Positions 15,553-24,683 of a stretch of 64,000 nt of DNA are shown here, piece by piece. The stretch comes from CAYRYU01 sp964428355. GTDB lineage: Bacteria > Muiribacteriota > Ozemobacteria > Ozemobacterales > Ozemobacteraceae. The notes under the pieces were generated by a model, which was not told the DNA's origin, searched no databases, and was given only the letters and a program-made list of their open reading frames with translations. Position numbers and translations under genes: made by a program. Every line of letters begins with the position of its first letter. Position 1 is the stretch's first letter. The DNA is taken from positions 13,190 through 77,189 of the forward strand of contig CAYRYU010000022.1 in NCBI GenBank assembly GCA_964428355.1. Direction: 5' to 3'.

Positions 15553-17130
15553 ATGTACGGATCGCAACAGAAAATTTGGGGGTTTCTCATCATCCTGGCG
15601 GGTTTCGCAACCCTTTTTTTTCCATCGGCCATCCAGGCCCAGTCCCCGAATCTGACCGCGAGTGAAACGGCCGGAGTCAGGCAACTTCTAAGCATGGCCA
15701 GAATCGCGATCCAGAGCAAACGCTTCAACGAAGCGAGGCACCACCTCGACGAGGTCAAAAAGAAGCTCAAGAACTCCCGATTCTCCGACCTCGATGCCCT
15801 TGAAACCCAGTTCACCGCAGCCAAGAAGGAAAGAATCAGGTGGCTCCTCGACAAGGCCTTCACCGCCAAGAGCAAGAAAAGCAACACCGACGCGAAGAAA
15901 CAATTCAGGGAAGTCCTCCTCCTCGATCCCGGGAACGCTGAGGCTGAGGCAGGCCTGCTCGAGGTCCAGAAGGATCTCAAGGCCGTCGAAGACTACAAGA
16001 AGGCCGGCGTCGTCGTTTCCGAATCGACGGGCCAGGGGGAGGACCCCAACGCCTACTCGATCGGCTTCCTGATGATGCAGGCGATTGCGAAAAAGCGGCA
16101 GGGGAAGTTGGCGGAAGCGCACGAGAAGTTCCTCGAGATTCTCGCCCGCCAACCGACGAACATCGAAGCCCAGACGCTGGCGAACCAGGTGGTGAAAGAA
16201 CAGTATCTCAACGACCTTGTCGAGAACGCCGAAGCGAACTTCAAGTCCCAGAAGCTGTTCCAGGCCGTTGGCGATTTTGACCTGCTTGTACAAGAGAATC
16301 CCGACCGGATCGATTACTTTTTCAAGCGTGGAAAGGCTCTTCTGGGTTTGGCACGGTATTCAGAGGCCATCCGTGATTTCCACAAGGTTCTTCTCTGGAA
16401 ACCGCCGCCCGGCAACAAGGACCTTGCGGAATTCGAGATTCCGAGATCGGAGGTGCTTCCGGTCCTGTCCAAAGCCTATTTCGGCAACGAGGAACCTCTC
16501 CATGCCTATGCGGCATCGTTCGATCCCAGCACCGGCAGGGCCTACCAGCCGCTTTCGTTCAGGTGGTCCTGCCGTTTCAAGGCCTATCCGATGACATGGA
16601 GCCTTCTCGCCATCCTCTTTTCCATCCTCCTCGGATCCCTGTACTGGACATGGACACAATTCGACGCCGTGGTGGGCATCGTCCCCCCGAACGATATCTG
16701 GGAACTTGGAAAATGGTTTCTGTTGAGCCACGTTTTCGGCCGCCTGCCTCCACTCAAAAACCTCGGAACCCTCCGTACAAGTGGAAGATTGGCGGTCATT
16801 TCATACGTCCTTGGCCTTTCACTGATCCAGGAAGGACGCTACGAAAAGGCTCTCGAGAAGTTCCAGTATTGCTACTCGCACCCCGGCTTCGCTCCGAGAT
16901 GTTATTTCTTTCTTGCTCTCATCCGCAGGGAAATGAAGCAGACCCTTTTCGAGCATGATTTCGAACAGATGATAATTCTTACCATGAAAGACCCGCCCAT
17001 TCCCTTCCTTCCCGCCATATACCGGAAGTTGGAGCAGGAATTGATCGAGTCCCTGGGAAAAACCTCCAGTGTGGAGGAATCGGCTTTGGCGAAAAAAGCC
17101 CATGAGATCTTCTTTACCTACCTGACATGA
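15553..17130 (+). CDS. TPR-repeat membrane protein
   Basis: This is a 525-residue protein starting at ATG 15553, just after GAGAGAG. An in-frame extension to 15433 is rejected because the signal peptide begins here (MYGSQQKIWGFLIILAG, cleavage after IQAQ). The exported region has TPR-like helices (for example AKKRQGKLAEAHEKFLEILA and RYSEAIRDFHKVLL). A membrane helix at about residues 345-365 (WSLLAILFSILLGSLYW) precedes a further region with another TPR pair (GRYEKALEKFQYCYSHPG). It may be a periplasm/cytoplasm spanning scaffold. It is the first gene of a plus-strand series with an exported Cys-rich protein, three minor pilins and a nucleotide cyclase, spaced by 33 bases or less at most joints. 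Confidence 0.82.
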   Translation: MYGSQQKIWGFLIILAGFATLFFPSAIQAQSPNLTASETAGVRQLLSMARIAIQSKRFNEARHHLDEVKKKLKNSRFSDLDALETQFTAAKKERIRWLLDKAFTAKSKKSNTDAKKQFREVLLLDPGNAEAEAGLLEVQKDLKAVEDYKKAGVVVSESTGQGEDPNAYSIGFLMMQAIAKKRQGKLAEAHEKFLEILARQPTNIEAQTLANQVVKEQYLNDLVENAEANFKSQKLFQAVGDFDLLVQENPDRIDYFFKRGKALLGLARYSEAIRDFHKVLLWKPPPGNKDLAEFEIPRSEVLPVLSKAYFGNEEPLHAYAASFDPSTGRAYQPLSFRWSCRFKAYPMTWSLLAILFSILLGSLYWTWTQFDAVVGIVPPNDIWELGKWFLLSHVFGRLPPLKNLGTLRTSGRLAVISYVLGLSLIQEGRYEKALEKFQYCYSHPGFAPRCYFFLALIRREMKQTLFEHDFEQMIILTMKDPPIPFLPAIYRKLEQELIESLGKTSSVEESALAKKAHEIFFTYLT

Positions 17131-17163
17131 GACGGCTCTTTTGAAAACCTTGGAGGACAACTT

Positions 17164-19680
17164 ATGAATTCGTGGATCAGAAATAGCTCTCTGGGGGCCA
17201 CTGCAAGCAGAATCGTCATGATCCTTGTCGCCAGCATCCTCTTCCTTTCCCTTCCTTCCGTTGTTTGTGAAGCCCGAAGAGGAGGTGGTGGCGGAGGGGA
17301 CGTGATTGTTGGCGGAGGTGGAGCCTACGATACCTACTTCGTCGAACCCGCCCAACCTCCACAAGGGTATATAACCCTCCCAGGGGATCCCGACCCGTAT
17401 GCTTTCAAGATGGGAAAGATGATCAAGTATGTCGAGCCGGAACCCTCCACCGGAAAGAACGACCGGGGAGACGACATCATCAACTTCTTCCGGCTTACGT
17501 GCAACCATAAAATGACCGAGGCGGGGAACCGACGAATTTTGGAAACCTATGAAGACGTCGATTTTGTAAAGGGAATCCGCTATGAAACAGTGGGCCCGGT
17601 TGGAAACACCTCCGGAATCGTCGTCAGCAACGGAAAGATCAAATCCCTTCTTCCCAACGCCTCGGAGCACTACGGAGAAAGCGTATATCAGGAGCTCCTC
17701 TCACTCCTGAACGGGAAAAAGATTCTGATGAAGGGAGGTTACGACACCAGTGATGGGCTCGTTCCGCAGTTCGCAGCCGCCCACATGTCCATTTTTGTCG
17801 ACACGGAAATCGGACTTCCCAAGCTTTATGCCCTCCCGTACCGAACGAGTTTCTCGGGAACCGGGGCCATTCACAAAGGAAACGAAGTCGTTGAAGGCTT
17901 CGATGAGCCGGGCCCCGACCAACCCGCCACCAAATTCTGCATCGGACATCTTGACGGGACATGGGAAACCGTTGGGCCGATGGAACCTGGGGTTCCCCAT
18001 CACTGGACGTGCGAGAAGAGAAACGGCAAATGCGCCTGCTGCCAACCTCCGTGCGACGAAGACCCTCCCGCCACGCATGTCGCTTTTATCGTTCCTCCCG
18101 AGACCCCCCCTGACGACCACAGATGCTACGAATTCCCCGATCTCAAGAAAGCGATCAGGCACGAGCCTTCCGACCCGGGACCGTCGAAAACCGGCGGTGG
18201 AAACGGGAACATGAGCCTGACACTGGTTTTCAAGGACCGCACCCCACCCCGGATCCTCGACACGAACAAGAAACCCACCCCGGATTTCAGACTCCCCAAA
18301 ATCGGCGTCGACCCCTGGTTGGTTCCCCAACCTCCCCTCCCCCCGACGGGCCCGAATCGTGCGACGACGGGAGACTGGTTCAGGCCCACCACCGAGCTGA
18401 TCGCCCTCGACAATGCCGCGGAACAGGTCAAGAGCATCTTCGGCATCGGAATGGTGGATGGCCCTGGCAATCCCGCGGAAAACTGGATATGGACAGGAGA
18501 AACGCCCGCGATCTCCGCCAACGGCCAATCCCTGAACTCGCATCTGTTTCTGCCAAATCAATGTCTCGGAGAGATGAAGTATACCCTGTTTCTCTGGGAT
18601 ACCGACGGCAACCTCAACCCGGGGGAAGGCGGCATCGTGGAGGACGACCCCGGGAACTGCTACCATCTCCGGTACAAAGACGCCAGGAGCTATTATAAGG
18701 GCCTCGGAACCACCCCCGATGACGCCGCCGACTTTCCCTGCCAGGCCCCGGGAGGCTTGCCCGATATCGAGGAAAGAACGGTGGAAAGCGAGGGGACGGT
18801 CTTCGTCGACGACAACGACTTTCCCAACTTCCTCGTCAAACTTTCCACCAAAGTAAACCGGGGAATGCAGGCCCAAGGCGGGGAAACAATGTATTTTCCC
18901 TTGCCCGCCACGGACACCACCAAGGTCAAGTCAATCGACATATCTGCCTACACCGATTTCATCCAGGACCCCTACCCGCCCGAGCTCTATTTCACCCCGA
19001 TCCACGTCGATCTGAGCAACTGCCATCCCAAGGAGAGCACGTGGAACTGGAAAATCGGGCTCGGGAACGTCGAATTCGGCGTCGTCTATCCGCATGAGAA
19101 CATCAAGCCTTTCGTGATGAAGCATTTCACACTCGAAAACTACGTAATGAGCGACAATTCCGATTCAACCGGAGACCCGATCGATGGCGACGAGGCCACC
19201 TTCGGTGAAAGGAACGGTTTCGGGAAATCCGCTCTCCTCTACTGCCAGAGACCCCTGCTTGAAGATGTCGAGTACGAGGTTTCGATGTGGGCAGAGGACA
19301 ACGTGAAATGGATCAGCAATGCTCCGTCGGACGCAAAAGACCGGAGCATTCCCGCCCCCTACACCGGGATCAAGGAAGCCAGGTTCGTGATCAAGATCCC
19401 CAACAATTCGCCTCCGGTGGAAAAAGAGGTCCAGCTCAAGGACCAGTTCGTCAGTGAGCCGGTCAAGGTGGTCTTCCGCGAACCCACCCCCAGGGATTTC
19501 CATGCCCCTCCTTTCCCGATCGACCCTGTCGCCCAAGCGAACCTGGAAAGGGCCTGGCCAAGCATCGTTGCCACCGCGAGGGATTACAAAGGGAACGAGC
19601 GTTCCCTCCAGATCTTCTTTGCCGTTAGCGACGAGAAAACGCGGATCCGGGTCCTCGAACAGCGCCACCTGAAGAACTGA
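17164..19680 (+). CDS. Large exported Cys-rich protein of the minor-pilin operon
   Basis: This is an 838-residue protein with a signal peptide (MVLVAS-type hydrophobic core ILFLSLPSVV, cleavage near residue 38) followed by a Gly-rich stretch RRGGGGGGDVIVGGGGAYD. The body has many Pro, Asp and Cys residues, including CEKRNGKCACCQPPC near residue 280. This points to an oxidised, extracellular protein. No family is recognised. It sits 22 bases before a PilV-like gene and within the same operon as PilX- and PilW-like genes. In type IV pilus systems that is where the tip adhesin PilY1 is often found, so a pilus-associated surface protein is plausible. There is no obvious PilY1 beta-propeller. TTGGAGGA precedes the ATG. 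Confidence 0.78.
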   Translation: MNSWIRNSSLGATASRIVMILVASILFLSLPSVVCEARRGGGGGGDVIVGGGGAYDTYFVEPAQPPQGYITLPGDPDPYAFKMGKMIKYVEPEPSTGKNDRGDDIINFFRLTCNHKMTEAGNRRILETYEDVDFVKGIRYETVGPVGNTSGIVVSNGKIKSLLPNASEHYGESVYQELLSLLNGKKILMKGGYDTSDGLVPQFAAAHMSIFVDTEIGLPKLYALPYRTSFSGTGAIHKGNEVVEGFDEPGPDQPATKFCIGHLDGTWETVGPMEPGVPHHWTCEKRNGKCACCQPPCDEDPPATHVAFIVPPETPPDDHRCYEFPDLKKAIRHEPSDPGPSKTGGGNGNMSLTLVFKDRTPPRILDTNKKPTPDFRLPKIGVDPWLVPQPPLPPTGPNRATTGDWFRPTTELIALDNAAEQVKSIFGIGMVDGPGNPAENWIWTGETPAISANGQSLNSHLFLPNQCLGEMKYTLFLWDTDGNLNPGEGGIVEDDPGNCYHLRYKDARSYYKGLGTTPDDAADFPCQAPGGLPDIEERTVESEGTVFVDDNDFPNFLVKLSTKVNRGMQAQGGETMYFPLPATDTTKVKSIDISAYTDFIQDPYPPELYFTPIHVDLSNCHPKESTWNWKIGLGNVEFGVVYPHENIKPFVMKHFTLENYVMSDNSDSTGDPIDGDEATFGERNGFGKSALLYCQRPLLEDVEYEVSMWAEDNVKWISNAPSDAKDRSIPAPYTGIKEARFVIKIPNNSPPVEKEVQLKDQFVSEPVKVVFREPTPRDFHAPPFPIDPVAQANLERAWPSIVATARDYKGNERSLQIFFAVSDEKTRIRVLEQRHLKN

Positions 19681-19702
19681 GTCGGGTGGAAAAGCCGGAA
19701 CG

Positions 19703-20344
19703 GTGCAGAAAGGCATGAGAACGCAACCAGGAAAAGGCGTGACCCTTGTCGAAGTTCTCATCGCCATGTTCATCTTCGGGCTTTCCGTTCTTCCGATCAT
19801 CAGCACCTTCTCCCAGTCCTTCACCCTCGCCTCGAAGCAGGTGGACCAGGAGATGGGGCTGAAAATCGCCGAAGCCGCGATGAACAAGGTCTGTGCAGTC
19901 GAGTTCGGAGCGCTCGACACCCAGAAATCCGGTCCCGCCAATACCCCCCTGCCATTCGAGATCCAGACTCCGGCCGGGATGGTCAACACCGTCATCAACC
20001 TGGGCTCTTCCAACCTGTCGACCGCGGCGGGAGGCGGTATGGTCACGATCGGGAAGACTGAATTCCGGATCAACGTGAGCACCTCGAAAGAGTTCGAGGG
20101 TTTTTCCTTTCCCGTCGTCACGCCTCCCACGAATGCACTGGTGTATTCATTTCCCGACCTCACTCCCCTGAACCCGCCCGCCGGCCTTCCCTTTTTCCCC
20201 CCTCCACCCGATTTCCCCCCCGGCGCGATCATCGCTTCATACTCCTGCCCGCAGAGTTTCCTGAAGATCAATGTCGACGTGACATACGGCGACCCGCGCC
20301 GCACAATCTCTCTCACCTCCTTCAGAGCGGATCTCCGGGAATGA
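19703..20344 (+). CDS. PilV-like pseudopilin
   Basis: This is a 213-residue protein with a prepilin motif: Gly-Lys-Gly then VTLVEVLIAMFIFGLSVLPI, with Glu at +5 and a 20-residue hydrophobic helix. The leader is 12 residues from the GTG at 19703 or eight from the ATG at 19715; the choice is open. The body contains many Thr and Pro residues and no Cys pair in the usual pilin D-loop position. It looks like the PilV/GspI type that starts a minor-pilin operon and is followed by a PilX-like gene whose ATG overlaps its TGA (20341-20344). The product would be processed by prepilin peptidase and prime pilus assembly. Confidence 0.85.
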   Translation: MQKGMRTQPGKGVTLVEVLIAMFIFGLSVLPIISTFSQSFTLASKQVDQEMGLKIAEAAMNKVCAVEFGALDTQKSGPANTPLPFEIQTPAGMVNTVINLGSSNLSTAAGGGMVTIGKTEFRINVSTSKEFEGFSFPVVTPPTNALVYSFPDLTPLNPPAGLPFFPPPPDFPPGAIIASYSCPQSFLKINVDVTYGDPRRTISLTSFRADLRE

Positions 20345-20868
20345 TCAACACCAGGCGAAAAGGGATGGCCATTCCCCTGATACTGGGAATTTCGATGGCC
20401 CTGATCATTTTCGTGGGGGTCATGTTTTTCAACACCCGGCAACAGCGTGGAACGCATGAACGTCTGGAGAACCAGACCAAGGCTCTCATGGCAGCCCGAA
20501 CGGCAATGCAACTGGCGAAATACAAGCTTCGGGTCCTTCCGAGAGAGTTCTTCACGATCGGGAACCGGCAGTTCAAAGCCACCCAACCTGCCATTGCCAC
20601 GGCCGCCATGCTCGTTTGGCTGGCGGATCTTCGGACGGATGGCCCCGACTTCCCGCTGAACCCGGCGAAAAAGATCCGCGGTTCCTTCCCCGAATCGGGA
20701 GAATACCGGTTCGGGATTGACCGATTCGAGCTCCTGAGCCAGCGCGAAGAAGGGTACAAACAGGATTACGTCGCGATCACGACCTGGGGTTCCTACAAAG
20801 GGGAGCGGAAGATCCTCGATGAGCTTATCGAGGTCGCGATCATCAACGAGGAGGGGGCGGGTTCCTGA
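20341..20868 (+). CDS. PilX-like minor pilin/membrane protein
   Basis: This is a 175-residue protein beginning with basic MINTRRKG and a hydrophobic stretch MAIPLILGISMALIIFVGVM. This is the PilX_N type of N-terminus (Gly before the helix, no Glu at +5, as GspK and many PilX proteins lack it). The remainder is mostly helix then beta. Translation is probably coupled to the PilV-like gene through the four-base overlap ATGA. The next gene, PilW-like, starts 46 bases later. PilV, PilW and PilX together form the initiation/tip complex of type IV pili in well-studied systems, so this order supports the role. Confidence 0.75.
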   Translation: MINTRRKGMAIPLILGISMALIIFVGVMFFNTRQQRGTHERLENQTKALMAARTAMQLAKYKLRVLPREFFTIGNRQFKATQPAIATAAMLVWLADLRTDGPDFPLNPAKKIRGSFPESGEYRFGIDRFELLSQREEGYKQDYVAITTWGSYKGERKILDELIEVAIINEEGAGS

Positions 20869-20914
20869 AGGACTCATCGAGGTTGGAGTTTCTGCCGAGA
20901 ATTGACATGACGAC

Positions 20915-21646
20915 ATGAAAAGATCCCCAAAGGGGTCCGGATTTCCATGCCCACCGGGATCAGGGAGGGGTTTCACGATTCCCGAGGTCCTGGTGACTTT
21001 TCTCATCCTCGGATTCGCAGTGTCCGCGATCTTCTTCGTCTACCGGCATTCGGTCAACTCGTTCAAAGCCACCACATGGAAACAGGAGCGAACCCGGCAG
21101 GCCGAGGCTTTCTGGAACATCCTCCGGAAATTCCTGGAGGAGGCCACGGACGAGCTGGTCAAGAACGGAAGCGGCCCGACCTGGACCCTGGACAAGAATC
21201 CAAAACCGCTGAAATACGCTCCTTTGACACCGGGAAACCAGAACAAGAACCTCCTCGCCTGGGAAGTCCACCACGTGGATTCCATGGGAGACCCTGATTA
21301 CCAGCAGAAGCACATCCTGAAACTGGAAGACGGAAGGTTGTTTCTTGCCAGCGTTGGGGGTGGCGGGAAGTTTTCCCACAACGGCCACCCCCTGGTCGAG
21401 GACGTCAGCCAGTTCGTCGTGAGTTCGACCAACATCCGTTTGTCCCCCGGAACCGGCCCGGACGACAGGAACCGGGAGTATCTCGAAACCACCCCCAGCA
21501 GCGATCCGGTCGTGGGGTCCGTGGTCGAGATTTCCTTCACCCTCGCCCCTCCGCCCGACTTTCCCCTCCAGAACCTCCGAATCGGCCAGTCCGCCAAGTT
21601 CAAACTGGCTGTGGGCGCGATCACCGATTCGAACCCAAGTTATTGA
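20915..21646 (+). CDS. PilW-like pseudopilin
   Basis: This is a 243-residue protein with a long leader ending GSGRG and then FTIPEVLVTFLILGFAVSAI, with Glu at +5. The long beta-rich body and position as third gene after PilV- and PilX-like genes fit PilW/GspJ. A second segment of low complexity near residue 140 (VGGGGKFSHN) marks a flexible turn. It ends four bases before the ATG of the nucleotide cyclase gene, so the pilin genes and the cyclase are almost certainly co-transcribed. In type IV pili such minor pilins sit under or at the tip and control assembly. Confidence 0.85.
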   Translation: MKRSPKGSGFPCPPGSGRGFTIPEVLVTFLILGFAVSAIFFVYRHSVNSFKATTWKQERTRQAEAFWNILRKFLEEATDELVKNGSGPTWTLDKNPKPLKYAPLTPGNQNKNLLAWEVHHVDSMGDPDYQQKHILKLEDGRLFLASVGGGGKFSHNGHPLVEDVSQFVVSSTNIRLSPGTGPDDRNREYLETTPSSDPVVGSVVEISFTLAPPPDFPLQNLRIGQSAKFKLAVGAITDSNPSY

Positions 21647-21650
21647 ACAG

Positions 21651-23348
21651 ATGAAGCCTTCAGGAAAACCCGCCCTTCCCCATCACCGTTTCCCCACGGG
21701 GTTGATGGCCCTGACAGGGGTTTTTCTGCTCACCGGAACCCAGGGGTGGGCGGAGAACATCGAGTTCGTCTTCCCCGCACACCCGTTCTACCATGCCCTG
21801 ACAGTGGTTCTCGCGATCTTCCTCGTCATCCTGATTGGGGTTTTCCTGTACGGGCTTCGTTGGGCCCTCGGCGACAAAAAGGTTCATGTTCCGATCCAGG
21901 TGAAGAAGGATGCGGAAAAGGTCTACATCGAGAAATATCGCGAAGAGTACAAGAAGAAGAACGATGCGCTGAACGCCCGTATCAAATCGATGCGTCAACA
22001 GTATTCGATGATCTTTTCCAAGGTGAAGAACCTCACGATGACGCTCGACCCCGGACAAATGTTCCGGACGATCATGGACATGCTGGAACAGGAAATGGGA
22101 GTCGGAAAGTTCATCCTTTTTCTGATCGACAAGGAAAAAGAGGAGTTGTACCCATTCCGCTGGGTTGGATTCGAGGACAACATCCGGATCACCCACATGA
22201 TTCCCCTCAGGGCCCTCCATTACCTGACTTATTCGGTCAAGAAAAAGCAGATGGTCTACAGGCTCACTGCCCTCTCCGACCCGGAAACCCGCGGATTGGC
22301 CGGACGTGATCCGCTTCCAGACACCCTTCTTGCCCTTCCGATAGTCGACCAGTCGGTCGTTTATGGAGTCGTCTACGTCGAATCCTTCCTCGACGGAAAG
22401 GTCGACCTCGACGAGAACGACCTCAGGTTCTACTCGACCCTGACTTCCTTCATGGGTCTCGCCATGGCCAACGCGAACGTCTTCCTCCAGACACGGGCCG
22501 AGTTGACTTCCACCCGCGAAATCACCGAGAAGCAGATGCAGGAGAAGAAGCTCCTCAAGGAGATCTTCTCGAGATACACCTCTCCCGAACTCGTCGAAAC
22601 CCTGATGAAGAACCAGACCACCCTTGAACTGGGAGGAATAACCAAGGAGGCGACCATCCTGTTTTCGGACATCCAGGGCTTTACCGCCTTCAGTTCAACC
22701 CTTACCCCGATCGAGGTGGTCAATTCGATGAACGAGTATCTTTCGCGGATGACATCCATTGTCCTTGACCACGAGGGCGAAATCGACAAGTTCATCGGCG
22801 ACGCCATCATGGCAAGATTCGGCGTCCTTTGCGACCTTCCAAACCACGGTTCCGTAGCCGTCCAGACCGCGATCGCGATGGTAGAGGAGGCCCGAAAGCT
22901 ACAGAACGAATGGGAAGCCAAGGGACGGAAGGGTTTCTCGATCAGGGTCGGAATCGCAACGGGTTCCGTCCTGGCGGGAAACATCGGGTCGGAGCGGAGA
23001 CAGGAGTTCACGGTGATGGGGGCGACGGTGAACCTGGCTTCCCGTCTGGAATCGCTCAACAAGGACCTCAAGACCACCATCCTCATTGACGAAAACACCC
23101 AAAAGCAGCTTGGGCCGGATTTCAAGATCATCCCCAGAGAGAATGTCGAAATCCGGGGCCTGGAGGGAACCATGCGTGTATTCGAGGTTTCGGGTTACTC
23201 CGGGGGGGCGACGAAGGCGAAGGTGATCTCCCTCAAGGACAAGATCGCCTCGGGGAAGTTCCATTCTCCGCCCGGGGAATCTTCCGTGGAGTCCCATCCC
23301 GCAAGTGTAGATGCCACGGAAAAGCAGCTTCCCGAGAAACTCCCTTAG
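21651..23348 (+). CDS. Membrane class III nucleotide cyclase with GAF domain
   Basis: This is a 565-residue protein. Two hydrophobic helices at about 17-34 and 48-72 anchor it. A coiled coil leads to a GAF domain (about 120-285), then a second coiled coil and a CHD cyclase domain (about 325-515). Metal-binding Asp residues are visible in ILFSDIQGFTAF and in IDKFIGDAIMARFG, and the transition-state Asn and Arg in VNLASRLE. The adenine-selecting Lys is present in DKFIGD. The usual Asp or Thr partner before the VN motif is Ala (VMGATVN), so ATP specificity is not secured. It probably makes cAMP in response to a signal felt by GAF or the membrane part. It lies four bases downstream of PilW-like and may link pilus state to second messenger. 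Confidence 0.88.
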   Translation: MKPSGKPALPHHRFPTGLMALTGVFLLTGTQGWAENIEFVFPAHPFYHALTVVLAIFLVILIGVFLYGLRWALGDKKVHVPIQVKKDAEKVYIEKYREEYKKKNDALNARIKSMRQQYSMIFSKVKNLTMTLDPGQMFRTIMDMLEQEMGVGKFILFLIDKEKEELYPFRWVGFEDNIRITHMIPLRALHYLTYSVKKKQMVYRLTALSDPETRGLAGRDPLPDTLLALPIVDQSVVYGVVYVESFLDGKVDLDENDLRFYSTLTSFMGLAMANANVFLQTRAELTSTREITEKQMQEKKLLKEIFSRYTSPELVETLMKNQTTLELGGITKEATILFSDIQGFTAFSSTLTPIEVVNSMNEYLSRMTSIVLDHEGEIDKFIGDAIMARFGVLCDLPNHGSVAVQTAIAMVEEARKLQNEWEAKGRKGFSIRVGIATGSVLAGNIGSERRQEFTVMGATVNLASRLESLNKDLKTTILIDENTQKQLGPDFKIIPRENVEIRGLEGTMRVFEVSGYSGGATKAKVISLKDKIASGKFHSPPGESSVESHPASVDATEKQLPEKLP

Positions 23349-23355
23349 AAATGAG

Positions 23356-24078
23356 ATGAAAAGACCCCGTTCTCCCAAACTGGTCCTTTTCGATATCGAC
23401 GGGACGCTTCTCCACGCCGGCGGCAGCGGATACCGGGCCCTCGAGCGTGCCGTCATCGAGGTTCTCCGCTCGGAACGGGGACTTTCGGGAATCCGTCTCG
23501 ATGGAAACACCGATCTGAACGCGATCCGCCAGGTGTGCGAGCGGGATTCCCTTCCCGAGCCTTCGGAGGAAACGATTTCCCTTTTCAAGAAAACCTACGC
23601 CGCGATCCTGACAGACTCCATCCGGGGCAAGGGGCATCTCAAGCCCGGAATCCCTGAGCTTCTTGCGCGCCTTTCGCGAAATGGTGACGCCGTCCTGGGC
23701 CTGGTGACAGGGAACATCCGTGAGGGGGCTGCAATCAAACTGACCCGCTTCGGCCTCGAGGGGTACTTCCGACTGGGGGCTTTCGGCTGCGAGAATGCTG
23801 AAAGATCTTTCCTGGTCGGCCTCGCAATGAGAAGGGCCTGCGATGAAACCGGAATCGGTTTCGACCCTGTCGATGTCGCCCTGGTCGGAGACACCGTCAA
23901 CGACGTGAACGCAGCGATTCCCTGGGGAATCCGGTGCCTCGCGGTTGCAACGGGCTCGACCGGCATCGATGAGTTGCGAGCGGCGGGGGCGACGTGGGCT
24001 CTCCCCGACCTGGCCGATCTTTCCCTCGTCACATCCTTCCTTCTTTCCGATGCCCCCCCACCAGGCCTTCCCACATGA
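23356..24078 (+). CDS. HAD-superfamily hydrolase (phosphoglycolate phosphatase-like)
   Basis: This is a 240-residue protein starting at ATG 23356, seven bases after the cyclase stop. The four HAD motifs are visible: motif I VLFDIDGTLL (residues about 9-18, nucleophile Asp and acid Asp), motif II Thr in LGLVTGN near 118, a Lys in the region after motif II (REGAAIKLTRFGL), and motif IV DVALVGDTVNDVNAA near 178. A helical cap lies between motifs I and II (C1 type), as in PGPase/beta-phosphoglucomutase relatives. The substrate cannot be named. It is tightly coupled to the next methyltransferase gene through an ATGA overlap. Confidence 0.9.
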   Translation: MKRPRSPKLVLFDIDGTLLHAGGSGYRALERAVIEVLRSERGLSGIRLDGNTDLNAIRQVCERDSLPEPSEETISLFKKTYAAILTDSIRGKGHLKPGIPELLARLSRNGDAVLGLVTGNIREGAAIKLTRFGLEGYFRLGAFGCENAERSFLVGLAMRRACDETGIGFDPVDVALVGDTVNDVNAAIPWGIRCLAVATGSTGIDELRAAGATWALPDLADLSLVTSFLLSDAPPPGLPT

Positions 24079-24683
24079 ATCCTCGGGAAGTGACCTCATC
24101 CACGGGCAGGTTCTACGACCGGAACGCATCCGAATACGCCCAGAGCGCTTTCGGGAGGGATATGACTTCGCTGATCGCCCCTTTTCTTTCCCGGCTTCCC
24201 TCTTCTGCCACGATCCTGGATCTCGGGTCGGGCCCCGGCCGGGACTCCCTCAAGATGGAAAGCCATGGATTCCGCACGGTCAGCCTTGACATCTCCGCGG
24301 GGATGCTTCTGGAACACCGAAGGCGGGGAGGAACTATGCTCGTCAGGGCCGACGGAACCTATCTCCCGTTTCGGGAAAGGGCATTCCAGGGAATCTGGTG
24401 CTGCGCGGCAATGCTCCACCTTCCGAAGGTTTCCGCGCCCTTGCTGATGGCGGAAGCAACCCGTGTCCTGGTTCCCGGGGGAACCTTCTTCGTTTCGGTC
24501 AAACGGGGAACCGGAGAAGGAAACGGCCCGGACGAGAGGTTCTGGTCCTTCTACGAGCCCGGGGAGATAGTGAGTCTCCTGGAATCGGGAGGATTCCGGA
24601 TCGATGGATCCGGAACTACAGCCGATCTGGCAGGACGTCCGATCGAATGGATCAACGTCCTCGCTTCAACGCCCTCTCAATAG
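24075..24683 (+). CDS. Class I SAM-dependent methyltransferase
   Basis: This is a 202-residue protein of the Methyltransf_11/25 type. Motif I is ILDLGSGPGRDSL near residue 48. The acidic end of motif II is in RTVSLDISAGML, and the post-II and motif IV region reads RERAFQGIWCCAAMLHL. C-terminal strands contain GGTFFVSVKRG. The start is the ATG at 24075, which overlaps the HAD gene stop (ATGA), and the N-terminal YDRNASEYAQ is typical of these proteins. The substrate is not evident. The 3' end overlaps the convergent deacetylase gene by seven bases, so there is no room for a terminator. Confidence 0.9.
   Translation: MNPREVTSSTGRFYDRNASEYAQSAFGRDMTSLIAPFLSRLPSSATILDLGSGPGRDSLKMESHGFRTVSLDISAGMLLEHRRRGGTMLVRADGTYLPFRERAFQGIWCCAAMLHLPKVSAPLLMAEATRVLVPGGTFFVSVKRGTGEGNGPDERFWSFYEPGEIVSLLESGGFRIDGSGTTADLAGRPIEWINVLASTPSQ

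Noticed and set aside
19165..21006. Minus-strand frame of about 610 codons opposite the pilin genes
   Set aside because: The plus-strand proteins have clear prepilin N-termini and coupled starts; the minus-strand frame has no signal, domain or ribosome-binding site.
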